A DNA stretch of 7,159 nt from JAVBUZ01 sp031554725 (GCA_031554725.1 JAVBUZ010000199.1:1-7159); one strand, 5' to 3'; positions 1 through 6,012 are shown, counted from the first letter of the stretch. The notes: a model not told the origin generated them from the sequence alone. Translations and numbers: made by a program.

Positions 1-1383
1 TTAAAAAAATATGTAAATGGAAGCTTCCAAAACAATATTCTTTTTAAGTTACCAATAGAGTTCTTTTTCATCGAGATTCCTATGATTTTAGCAATAACAG
101 AAGATGTAAGCGGTTTTTCTTCTTTGATGAGTGGTGAATCAGCGCGCAATCTTGAAAGAACCTTGAGTATTTTATATTCAGGAGCAGAGGTTTTGGCTTG
201 TATTTCTCATGGACTTGGACTTTTTGTCATATTTATATTAGCATGGCATATAGGGCTTTGCTTACAAATATTAAGAGAAGAAGGCATCAAACAATACCTA
301 AAAAAATATTCCTTTATTTATCGAATATTCCCGTTTACCAAAAAGAAAGTATTAGAAATGTATGATGCCATAGAGCATTATGATGTAACTAAAAATGCAC
401 ATAAAACAATACTTAAGATTATTCTAGTGAATGCAGTAATACTTTTTATCATAAGCTCCCTTTGGTTTGGCGGTTTTATGGTAACCATAATGTATTCCAT
501 TTTCCTATACTTTTTTTTACGCTCCTTTATAAGCAAGCTTCAAAAGAAATATAGTATTTTATTATCCAAGGTGAATGAAATTTCGGAAGGAAACTTAAAT
601 GTAGAAATACCAGATGATTTAGGGGTGTTTGAACCATTTAAGCCACAGTTGCTTCGAATTCAATCTGGTTTTAGAAATGCAGTAGAAGAGGAAGTAAAAA
701 GTCAAAAAATGAAAGCTGAGCTTATTACCAATGTTTCTCATGATTTAAAGACACCTCTTACCGCTATTATTACTTATATTGAGCTACTAAAGGATGAAAA
801 TATTACTCCTGAGCAGAGAGCAGAGTACCTGCAGATTCTTGATAAAAAGTCCTTACGTTTAAAAGTATTGATTGAAGATCTCTTTGAGGTGAGTAAGGTT
901 TCAAGTGGAAATGTAACCTTAAATCCAGTGGATATTGACGTGTGCAATTTGTTAAAACAGGTATCGCTTGAGCTTTCAGACAAAATGGAAGCATCTGAAC
1001 TAAATGTGAAAATGAATATTCCAAATGAACGAATCGTTGCGAATTTGGATAGTCAAAAGACTTATAGAGTCTTTGAAAACTTACTAAGCAATGTAGCAAA
1101 ATATTCAATGCCAGGTACTAGAGTATATGTAAACTGCTATGTAAAAAGCAATATGGTTATTGTGGAAATAAAGAATATTTCGGCAGTAGAGCTATCTGTA
1201 AATCCAGAAGAGTTAACGGAACGTTTTGTTCGCGGTGACGCTTCTAGAAATACAGAAGGAAGTGGCTTGGGCTTAGCCATTGCTAAGAATTTTGTAGAAT
1301 TACAAAAGGGACATATGGATATTCAGATAGATGGTGATCTATTTAAGGTAGTAACTATTTTTCCAGTGAGCACTAATGAGTAG
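1..1383 (+). CDS. Membrane-bound sensor histidine kinase, 5'-truncated by the window edge
   Basis: The reading frame is open from base 1 to the TAG at 1381-1383, so the ATG at 82 is probably internal and at least 460 residues are visible. Numbering from base 1, hydrophobic segments lie near residues 62-92 and 136-177 (probably two helices), followed by a HAMP-like linker (ISEGNLNVEI). The HisKA H-box NVSHDLKTPL carries the phosphoacceptor His247. The ATPase domain has an N-box (NLLSNVAKYS, from Asn360) and a G2 box (GSGLGL, 420-425) preceded by ERFVRGD. The usual DxGxG (G1) motif is replaced by EIKNIS, a pattern I recall from many clostridial kinases of this type. It should autophosphorylate and pass phosphate to a response regulator, presumably encoded to the left. 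The signal is unknown. The last 11 bp overlap the convergent LysR gene. Confidence 0.9.
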   Translation, partial: LKKYVNGSFQNNILFKLPIEFFFIEIPMILAITEDVSGFSSLMSGESARNLERTLSILYSGAEVLACISHGLGLFVIFILAWHIGLCLQILREEGIKQYLKKYSFIYRIFPFTKKKVLEMYDAIEHYDVTKNAHKTILKIILVNAVILFIISSLWFGGFMVTIMYSIFLYFFLRSFISKLQKKYSILLSKVNEISEGNLNVEIPDDLGVFEPFKPQLLRIQSGFRNAVEEEVKSQKMKAELITNVSHDLKTPLTAIITYIELLKDENITPEQRAEYLQILDKKSLRLKVLIEDLFEVSKVSSGNVTLNPVDIDVCNLLKQVSLELSDKMEASELNVKMNIPNERIVANLDSQKTYRVFENLLSNVAKYSMPGTRVYVNCYVKSNMVIVEIKNISAVELSVNPEELTERFVRGDASRNTEGSGLGLAIAKNFVELQKGHMDIQIDGDLFKVVTIFPVSTNE

Positions 1384-2299
1384 AATTATTCTTGATAGTA
1401 TCCATAAATTTTATCATTGAAACAGTAGGGTTTGTTTGCTTTTTGTAGACAAATCCTATTTTTCTTGAAGGAATAGCTTCATTTAAAGGAAATTGAACTA
1501 AAGAACCATCGTTTAATTCCTGTTCTATGAAATCGCCAATAACACAAGCAACCCCTAAACCAATCTTTGAAAATTCAACTAATAAATCCATGGTGGTTAT
1601 TTCAATTTGTTGCTCAGCAGAGATACCCTGTAATATCATATACTTATCAATGTATTGTCTAGTTATATTATTTTTATCTAACAACAATAAAGTCGAATGA
1701 GAGAGAAGATAGTTGGTTTTTTTTCCTTGAGGATTTTTCTTTAGATTTAGTTTTTCATTTAAAAAGTCCATATATTTATTGGAGGTAACAAAGATATCGT
1801 GGATTTCTTTAACGGGATAAAATTCTAAGTTATTAAGTTTTTCGGGTTCGCCAACTAAACCAATATCTACAGTACCATTTTCTAGAGCAGTTATTGTTTC
1901 ATAAGTGGACTGACATAGAATTGATATTTTAACATAAGGATTTTGTTTGATAAATTCCTGTAAATATGGCATAAGCACATACTTGCAGAGGGTATTGCTT
2001 ACACTAATAGATAGCTCGCCAACTCCTAACTCTTCATTCTGTTTCAATTTTTCTTCTCCCTGCTTAATGGCGCGAAAAGCGGTATCAAGCTGTTGATATA
2101 AAATTTCGCCTTCAGAAGTGAGTTTAACCCCTCTAGAATTTCTAGTAAAAAGAGTGGTGTTTAAATTACCCTCCAGCTTAGAAATAGCTTTGCTTATGGC
2201 AGGCTGACTAATAAAAAGCTCTTTAGCAGCTAGTGAAATATTTCCACAGCCTGCAACGGTATAAAAAATATGATATAGATTTAAGTTTTGAGTATTCAT
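1373..2299 (-). CDS. LysR-family transcriptional regulator, divergent from leuCD
   Basis: The product is 308 residues, the usual LysR length. An N-terminal winged helix-turn-helix spans about residues 5-65, with the recognition region near 22-42 (SLAAKELFISQPAISKAISK) and the typical continuation LFTRNSRGVKLTSEG. A linker helix follows, then a periplasmic-binding-protein-like effector domain from about residue 92, including the family-typical GTVDIGLVGE and GLGVACVIGDFI stretches. The ATG at 2299 is supported by AAGGAG (complement of 2307-2312) seven bases upstream. The gene is divergent from leuC, and a symmetric ATAA-N7-TTAT site lies inside its own promoter spacer. By family precedent it is likely autoregulated and controls leuCD, perhaps in response to a leucine-pathway or related organic acid; the effector is inference. 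The protein does not look to me like a clear CcpC or CitR orthologue. Confidence 0.93.
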   Translation of the reverse strand: MNTQNLNLYHIFYTVAGCGNISLAAKELFISQPAISKAISKLEGNLNTTLFTRNSRGVKLTSEGEILYQQLDTAFRAIKQGEEKLKQNEELGVGELSISVSNTLCKYVLMPYLQEFIKQNPYVKISILCQSTYETITALENGTVDIGLVGEPEKLNNLEFYPVKEIHDIFVTSNKYMDFLNEKLNLKKNPQGKKTNYLLSHSTLLLLDKNNITRQYIDKYMILQGISAEQQIEITTMDLLVEFSKIGLGVACVIGDFIEQELNDGSLVQFPLNEAIPSRKIGFVYKKQTNPTVSMIKFMDTIKNNSTH

Positions 2300-2334
2300 C
2301 GTTAATCTCCTTGCTTCTTTTGTTGTTCATGAAT

Positions 2335-2363
2335 ATCATACCATAACCAAATGTTATGGTAAA
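2335..2363 (-). promoter_or_regulatory. Predicted sigma-A promoter of the LysR gene
   Basis: Reading the minus strand, TTTACC (2363-2358) and TATGAT (2340-2335) are separated by exactly 17 bp. This puts the start point near 2328, about 28 bases before the ATG. The whole spacer is occupied by the inverted repeat at 2339-2361, so a protein bound there should exclude RNA polymerase. This fits the negative autoregulation typical of LysR regulators. Confidence 0.6.
2339..2361. promoter_or_regulatory. Probable LysR operator: 9-bp inverted repeat with ATAA-N7-TTAT core
   Basis: TACCATAAC (2339-2347) and GTTATGGTA (2353-2361) are perfect inverted repeats around a 5-bp centre. Inside lie the general LysR motif T-N11-A (T2344 and A2356) and ATAA-N7-TTAT (2343-2357). 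From memory, the latter matches the dyad bound by Bacillus CcpC at the citZ and citB promoters. The centre is about -65 from the predicted leuC start point, the usual place for a LysR recognition site. A further ATAA at 2387-2390 lies near -27 and could be a downstream half-site. Binding by the adjacent LysR protein is inferred. Confidence 0.75.
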
Positions 2364-2379
2364 TATAAACAATATGTAT

Positions 2380-2408
2380 TTGAAGAATAATACACAGTGT
2401 GATACTAT
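2380..2408 (+). promoter_or_regulatory. Predicted leuCD promoter with extended -10
   Basis: TTGAAG (2380-2385) is followed after 17 bp by TACTAT (2403-2408), with TGA directly before it as an extended -10. The predicted start is near 2415, giving a leader of only about 40 bases before leuC. That is too short for a T-box or a leucine leader-peptide attenuator, so control must be mainly at the promoter. Confidence 0.65.
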
Positions 2409-2454
2409 TTTTACATAAAGAAACCTTGAACGTGATGTGACGGAGGAAGAACAA

Positions 2455-3723
2455 ATGGGAATGACAATGACTCAAAAGATTTTGGCAGCTCATGCCGGTC
2501 TAGAAAAAGTAGAAGCAGGACAGCTGATTGAAGCTGATTTGGACTTGGTTTTAGGAAATGATATCACAAGTCCTGTAGCAATTAAAGAAATGGAAAAGAT
2601 GAAGGTAGATGGCGTATTTCATAAAGACAAAATTGCGCTAGTACCAGATCATTTTGTTCCAAACAAAGATATTAATTCCGCAGAACACTGCAAATGTGTA
2701 CGTGAATTTGCACGCCGCAATGAAATTACTAACTATTTTGAAGTTGGTGAGATGGGTATTGAACATGCACTTTTACCTGAAAAAGGTTTAACAGTTTCAG
2801 GAGATGTAATTATTGGTGCGGATTCACATACATGTACTTATGGTGCTCTTGGTGCATTTTCTACTGGTGTAGGTAGTACAGATATGGCTGCTGGTATGGC
2901 AACAGGAAAGGCTTGGTTTAAAGTACCAAGTGCTATCAAATTTAATTTAACTGGCAAAATGTCTAAATGGGTTAGTGGAAAAGATGTTATTTTACACATT
3001 ATTGGTATGATAGGTGTAGATGGCGCTCTTTATAAATCCATGGAATTCGTAGGTGATGGAATTAAAAACTTGTCTATGGATGATCGTTTTACTATCGCTA
3101 ATATGGCAATTGAAGCAGGTGGAAAAAATGGTATTTTCCCAATCGATGATATTGCAGAAGCTTATATGAAAGAACATTCTAACAAACCATATACTATTTA
3201 TGAAGCAGATGAAGATGCCGTATATGATGAGGAAATTACAATTGATTTAAGTACCCTTAGACCTACAATTGCATTCCCTCATTTACCTGAAAATACAAAG
3301 ACTATCGATGAAGTTACCGAAGATGTTGTTATTGATCAGGTAGTAATTGGTTCTTGTACCAATGGTAGATTAGATGACCTTCGAGTTGCTGCTGAAGTAC
3401 TTTCTGGCAGACACGTAGCAAAAGGAATGCGTTGTATCGTAATCCCTGCTACACAGCAAATTTATATGGATGCTATGGACGAAGGTTTACTAAAAATCTT
3501 TATTGAAGCTGGTGCAATTGTTAGTACACCAACTTGCGGACCATGCTTAGGTGGTTATATGGGAATCCTTGCAGAAGGTGAAAGATGTGTTTCTACAACC
3601 AACCGTAACTTTGTTGGCCGTATGGGACATGTGAAATCCGAAGTATACCTAGCTAGCCCAGCAGTTGCTGCAGCAAGCGCTATTACTGGTAAAATTTCAT
3701 GCCCATGTCAGTTAGAAGATTAG
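2455..3723 (+). CDS. leuC: 3-isopropylmalate dehydratase, large subunit
   Basis: This is the catalytic iron-sulfur subunit of isopropylmalate isomerase, which interconverts 2- and 3-isopropylmalate in leucine synthesis in the cytoplasm. The 422-residue product is the compact LeuC type found in clostridia and archaea. It shows the aconitase-family signature GADSHTCTYGALGAFSTGVG and the three expected [4Fe-4S] cysteines: Cys301 in GSCTNG, and Cys361 and Cys364 in TCGPC. An in-frame GTG at 2437 would add six residues, but GGAGGA at 2442-2447 lies downstream of it and is ideally spaced for the ATG at 2455 (MGMTMTQK). leuD starts 20 bp after the stop. Related enzymes such as homoaconitase, citramalate or dimethylmalate dehydratase share this architecture, and no leuA or leuB is visible, so the exact substrate is family-based. 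Confidence 0.93.
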   Translation: MGMTMTQKILAAHAGLEKVEAGQLIEADLDLVLGNDITSPVAIKEMEKMKVDGVFHKDKIALVPDHFVPNKDINSAEHCKCVREFARRNEITNYFEVGEMGIEHALLPEKGLTVSGDVIIGADSHTCTYGALGAFSTGVGSTDMAAGMATGKAWFKVPSAIKFNLTGKMSKWVSGKDVILHIIGMIGVDGALYKSMEFVGDGIKNLSMDDRFTIANMAIEAGGKNGIFPIDDIAEAYMKEHSNKPYTIYEADEDAVYDEEITIDLSTLRPTIAFPHLPENTKTIDEVTEDVVIDQVVIGSCTNGRLDDLRVAAEVLSGRHVAKGMRCIVIPATQQIYMDAMDEGLLKIFIEAGAIVSTPTCGPCLGGYMGILAEGERCVSTTNRNFVGRMGHVKSEVYLASPAVAAASAITGKISCPCQLED

Positions 3724-3743
3724 AAAGCAAAGAGGATAAATAG

Positions 3744-4229
3744 ATGAAAGCAAATGGAATAGTTTTTAAATATGGTGACAATGTAGATACAGACGTAATC
3801 ATTCCTGCAAGATACCTAAACTCATCAGATCCTGCTGAGCTTGCAACACACTGTATGGAAGATATTGATAAAGATTTCATTAAAAATGTTAAAAAAGGTG
3901 ATATTATTGTAGCTGATAAGAACTTTGGCTGTGGCTCTTCTAGAGAGCATGCACCAATTGCTATCAAAGCGGCAGGCATAAGCTGTGTAATTGCAGAAAC
4001 CTTTGCAAGAATTTTTTACCGCAACGCCATCAATATTGGGCTTCCTATTATTGAGTGTCCAGAAGCTTCTAAAGGAATTGAAGCAGGAGATAATGTAGAA
4101 GTGGATTTTGATTCCGGTATGATTTATAACCGTACAAAGGGAACCGAGTTCAAAGGCCAGGCCTTCCCTGAATTTATGCAGAAAATCATTGCAGCTGAGG
4201 GGCTAATAAATTACATTAATAATAAATAA
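3744..4229 (+). CDS. leuD: 3-isopropylmalate dehydratase, small subunit
   Basis: This 161-residue swivel subunit completes the LeuCD active site and sets substrate choice. It has the short LeuD form expected to pair with the compact LeuC. Visible motifs are DNVDTDVIIPARYL near the N terminus, GCGSSREHAPIAIKAAG, which carries the conserved substrate-binding Ser-Arg, and FARIFYRNAINIGLP. The specificity loop reads YLNS; a YLR-type loop is the one I recall for homoaconitase, so isopropylmalate or a similar small substrate is favoured. AGAGGA (3731-3736) sits seven bases before the ATG. The gene lies 20 bp after leuC, is presumably cotranscribed, and a terminator follows immediately. Confidence 0.93.
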   Translation: MKANGIVFKYGDNVDTDVIIPARYLNSSDPAELATHCMEDIDKDFIKNVKKGDIIVADKNFGCGSSREHAPIAIKAAGISCVIAETFARIFYRNAINIGLPIIECPEASKGIEAGDNVEVDFDSGMIYNRTKGTEFKGQAFPEFMQKIIAAEGLINYINNK

Positions 4230-4249
4230 GAGATATAGACAATATAGAG

Positions 4250-4280
4250 AAAGGTTATGGCGCAAAGTCATAGCCTTTTT
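4250..4280 (+). terminator. Rho-independent terminator of leuCD
   Basis: AAAGGTTATG (4250-4259) pairs with CATAGCCTTT (4269-4278) through ten pairs, one of them G-U, around a nine-base loop. The right arm runs into a five-T tract (4276-4280), and a second run of T follows at 4285-4289. It starts about 20 bp after the leuD stop, so the operon appears to contain only leuC and leuD. Confidence 0.85.
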
Positions 4281-4309
4281 ATACTTTTTGATAAAATTGT
4301 TTTAAGATG

Positions 4310-4332
4310 TCTTAAATAACCTTATTGTAAGA
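4310..4332. promoter_or_regulatory. Imperfect dyad upstream of the AraC gene, possible operator
   Basis: TCTTA-AATAA-CC-TTATT-G-TAAGA is a near-palindrome with one extra base on the right arm. A weak -35-like TTGATA lies at 4288-4293, with TTAAAT (4312-4317) after 18 bp. The dyad would therefore cover the -10 region and the start point. The promoter call is weak because the area is very AT-rich. By position it could be the binding site for the AraC protein or another regulator. Confidence 0.3.
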
Positions 4333-4356
4333 TATATAGGTGAATAGGAGATATCT

Positions 4357-4419
4357 ATGAATAGTGGTTCAATTTATTTGATAGTAAAAGTAAAACTCTC
4401 TTTTTTGTGCAAAGAATGA
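4357..4419 (+). CDS. Possible 20-residue leader peptide
   Basis: ATG at 4357 follows AGGAG (4346-4350) with ideal six-base spacing and opens a frame to TGA at 4417-4419. The peptide, MNSGSIYLIVKVKLSFLCKE, is hydrophobic with basic residues. It lies 52 bp before the AraC start and has no recognisable family. The segment 4385-4397 inside it can pair with 4441-4453, which in turn can pair with 4432-4439 and borders the AraC ribosome site. This resembles a translational attenuator. A chance ORF in AT-rich DNA is the main alternative. Confidence 0.35.
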   Translation: MNSGSIYLIVKVKLSFLCKE

Positions 4420-4431
4420 GAGGACAGATTA

Positions 4432-4455
4432 AGTAAAAGCAGTTAAACTTTTATT
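4432..4455 (+). promoter_or_regulatory. Small hairpin abutting the AraC ribosome site
   Basis: AGTAAAAG (4432-4439) pairs with CTTTTATT (4448-4455), eight pairs including one G-U, around an eight-base loop. It ends directly before the AAAGGCGGTGG ribosome site at 4456-4466. The right arm also matches 4385-4397 in the upstream small ORF (11 of 13 positions through 4441-4453), so two mutually exclusive folds exist. Pairing is A/T-rich and weak. Confidence 0.3.
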
Positions 4456-4471
4456 AAAGGCGGTGGTAGTG

Positions 4472-5335
4472 ATGGAGTGGTTGAACCAGTTTAACGAAGC
4501 AATAAACTATATAGAAGAACATTTGACAGATGAAATAGACATGAATAATATTGCCCAAATTGCAAAATGCTCATCCTTTCATTTTCAGCGGATGTTTTCA
4601 TATATGGCAGACTTACCTCTTTCTGAATATATACGTCGGAGAAAGATGACAAGAGCGGCTTTTGACTTACAGAATACGGATGAAAAAATTATTGACATAG
4701 CTTTAAAGTATGGATATAGTTCTCCGACAGCATTTAATCGTGCATTTCAAGGTGTTCATGGTGTTGCGCCGTCCAGTGCAAGAGAAGGGAATGTTTTTCT
4801 TAAATCCTACCCACCAATCAGCTTTAAGATAACGATTAGAGGTGAGGCTGAAATGAATTATAGGATTGAAAAGAAGGAATCCTTCAGGGTAGTAGGTGTT
4901 AGTGAACACTATTTATTTAGTATGGAGGAAACTTTTCAAAAAGTGCCCCTTTTCTGGCAAAAGGTTGCTATGGAGGGAACGATTGGTAAACTCGCAACAA
5001 TGATGGGAAAGCCCCCCTTTGGCTTGTTGGGTGTGAGTGCCTGTATGGAGGGAACAGATTTTGATTATTATATTGCGGTTAGTACTGATACTAAAGATTT
5101 GGAAGGCTTCGCGGAATATACAATTCCTGAATGTACGTGGGCAATTTTTGAATGTATAGGCGCTTTACCTAATGCTATGCAAAGTCTACAAAAGCGAATA
5201 GTAACGGAGTGGCTACCAGCGTCAGGTTATGAATATGCAAATGCGCCAGATATTGAGGTTTATTTGGAAGGAAATCAACAAGCCGATGACTATCGATGCG
5301 AAGTATGGCTACCTATAAAGAAACAGGAGAGATAA
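4472..5335 (+). CDS. AraC-family regulator with C-terminal GyrI-like effector domain (Rob type)
   Basis: The product is 287 residues, with domains in the same order as E. coli Rob. An N-terminal AraC DNA-binding domain carries a first helix-turn-helix near residues 25-45 (NNIAQIAKCSSFHFQRMF) and a second near 72-100 (IIDIALKYGYSSPTAFNRAF followed by GVAPSSAR). From about residue 125 a GyrI-like small-molecule-binding domain follows, ending with family-typical EWLPASGYEYANAPDIEVY and EVWLPI. Rob-type proteins usually activate efflux or detoxification genes on binding hydrophobic compounds; the ligand here is unknown. The ATG at 4472 is preferred to the in-frame GTG at 4463 because AAAGGCGGTGG (4456-4466) overlaps that GTG and is spaced correctly for the ATG. 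The stop codon overlaps or nearly touches the start of the next gene, indicating translational coupling. Confidence 0.9.
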   Translation: MEWLNQFNEAINYIEEHLTDEIDMNNIAQIAKCSSFHFQRMFSYMADLPLSEYIRRRKMTRAAFDLQNTDEKIIDIALKYGYSSPTAFNRAFQGVHGVAPSSAREGNVFLKSYPPISFKITIRGEAEMNYRIEKKESFRVVGVSEHYLFSMEETFQKVPLFWQKVAMEGTIGKLATMMGKPPFGLLGVSACMEGTDFDYYIAVSTDTKDLEGFAEYTIPECTWAIFECIGALPNAMQSLQKRIVTEWLPASGYEYANAPDIEVYLEGNQQADDYRCEVWLPIKKQER

Positions 5336-5337
5336 TG

Positions 5338-5790
5338 ATGGTGCATTTAGTTTACTGTGATGATAAGGAAAAGGTTTTGGCGAAAATATTGTCTGGAGAA
5401 AAGACAATGGTAGTACGTGGAGCTGCCGGGCGGAAAATCCCTCATAGCCGTGTGTATGAAGGCGAAACACTTTTCTTTATGAAGAAGGGCAGTGCAAAAA
5501 TATCAGCAATGGCAATAGTCGATAGTGTGCAGAATTTTGTAAAACTGTCAGAAGATGAAATTATTAAGACCCTTTCAGATAACCAGAATAGACTTGCATT
5601 ATCAGAAAACCAAAAAAGTCGTTGGCATAAAAAATGCTTGTGTTTGGTTGGTTTTAAAGATGTTAAGGTAATTGAACCCTTGGAGTTCGATCATCAAGGC
5701 AATATGGATGATTGGCTAATAATTGAAAAGATTGAAGATGTGGTTGTGGGGACAAGCATCCCATACAACTATGATAAGTCAAGGTTTTAA
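5338..5790 (+). CDS. Small ASCH/PUA-like domain protein of unknown function
   Basis: The product is 150 residues, soluble, with no signal peptide or membrane segment. Residues 17-27 read ILSGEKTMVVR, matching the ASCH-type GxKxxxxR pattern, and are followed by YEGETLFF (40-47), resembling the 'GD.i.f' strand of ASCH/PUA-like folds. The C-terminal half includes a basic stretch (SRWHKKCLCLVGF) and MDDWLIIEKIED. ASCH domains are thought to bind RNA or nucleotides, but no activity can be assigned. AGGAGA (5325-5330) lies seven bases before ATG 5338. ATG 5335, sharing one base with the TAA of the AraC gene, is an alternative that adds one Met. Coupling to the Rob-like regulator suggests a shared stress or drug response, which is inference. 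Confidence 0.6.
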   Translation: MVHLVYCDDKEKVLAKILSGEKTMVVRGAAGRKIPHSRVYEGETLFFMKKGSAKISAMAIVDSVQNFVKLSEDEIIKTLSDNQNRLALSENQKSRWHKKCLCLVGFKDVKVIEPLEFDHQGNMDDWLIIEKIEDVVVGTSIPYNYDKSRF

Positions 5791-5797
5791 AAATCTA

Positions 5798-5980
5798 AAG
5801 ATAGTCATTTTGTAAATTGCAATAGCAAAAAATACAATTCCTTAAGAGTAGTGTAGAAAAACGTTGGTACTTAAATCTGGTTTTATCAGATTTTATGTAC
5901 CATTACGTTTTTCTCCAAGTGAGAACGGCTACTCGTAGGAATGCTATTTTTTGCTATTGCTATTTCAAAAAAACTATTTT
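5798..5980. repeat. 183-bp imperfect palindrome, MITE-like or structured RNA element
   Basis: The two halves are reverse complements over their whole length, with nine paired blocks totalling 65 Watson-Crick pairs: 5801-5805/5973-5977, 5808-5812/5966-5970, 5814-5817/5962-5965, 5819-5834/5945-5960 (16 bp, perfect), 5837-5842/5937-5942, 5846-5851/5929-5934, 5855-5864/5905-5914, 5865-5870/5897-5902 and 5873-5879/5887-5893. The terminal loop is GTTTTAT (5880-5886). The main asymmetry is 14 unpaired bases (5915-5928) facing three on the left. No transposase or convincing ORF lies inside, and no target-site duplication was evident. It fills the gap between the ASCH-like gene and the ruvA promoter. 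It could be a miniature inverted-repeat element, a hairpin RNA or a terminator for the upstream pair. Confidence 0.8.
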
Positions 5981-5983
5981 CTC

Positions 5984-6012
5984 TTGAAACATATGTTCGA
6001 ATGTGCTAATAT
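5984..6012 (+). promoter_or_regulatory. Predicted ruvAB promoter with extended -10
   Basis: TTGAAA (5984-5989) and TAATAT (6007-6012) are 17 bp apart, and TGC stands directly before the -10 as an extended element. The start point would be near 6019, about 27 bases before ruvA. The -35 and half of the spacer are covered by the LexA-like site at 5987-5998. Confidence 0.7.
5987..5998. promoter_or_regulatory. LexA box (SOS operator) of ruvAB
   Basis: AAACATATGTTC reads GAACATATGTTT on the minus strand, fitting the Gram-positive GAAC-N4-GTTC/GTTT LexA pattern with at most one departure from perfect symmetry. It overlaps the -35 element of the ruvA promoter, an effective position for repression. 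ruvAB belongs to the SOS regulon in B. subtilis and E. coli, which supports the call. Confidence 0.7.

Noticed and set aside
2437..2454. GTG start at 2437 for leuC, adding six residues
   Set aside because: The GGAGGA ribosome site lies inside the extension and is correctly spaced for ATG 2455; no ribosome site precedes the GTG.
2409..2454. T-box riboswitch or leucine attenuator before leuC
   Set aside because: The predicted leader is only about 40 bases and shows neither a T-box sequence nor a leucine-rich small ORF.
4463..4471. GTG start at 4463 for the AraC gene
   Set aside because: It overlaps the ribosome site AAAGGCGGTGG, which fits the ATG at 4472 instead.
5296..5337. ATG at 5296 as the start of the ASCH-like gene
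   Set aside because: It would overlap the AraC gene by 40 bp, and AGGAGA at 5325-5330 points to 5335 or 5338.
5895..5987. 30-codon ORF inside the right half of the palindrome
   Set aside because: It has no ribosome site, and its sequence is dictated by the inverted-repeat arm.
5790..5990. Complete insertion sequence with target duplication around the palindrome
   Set aside because: No transposase is present and the flanks show no clear short direct repeat, so only a MITE-like description is warranted.
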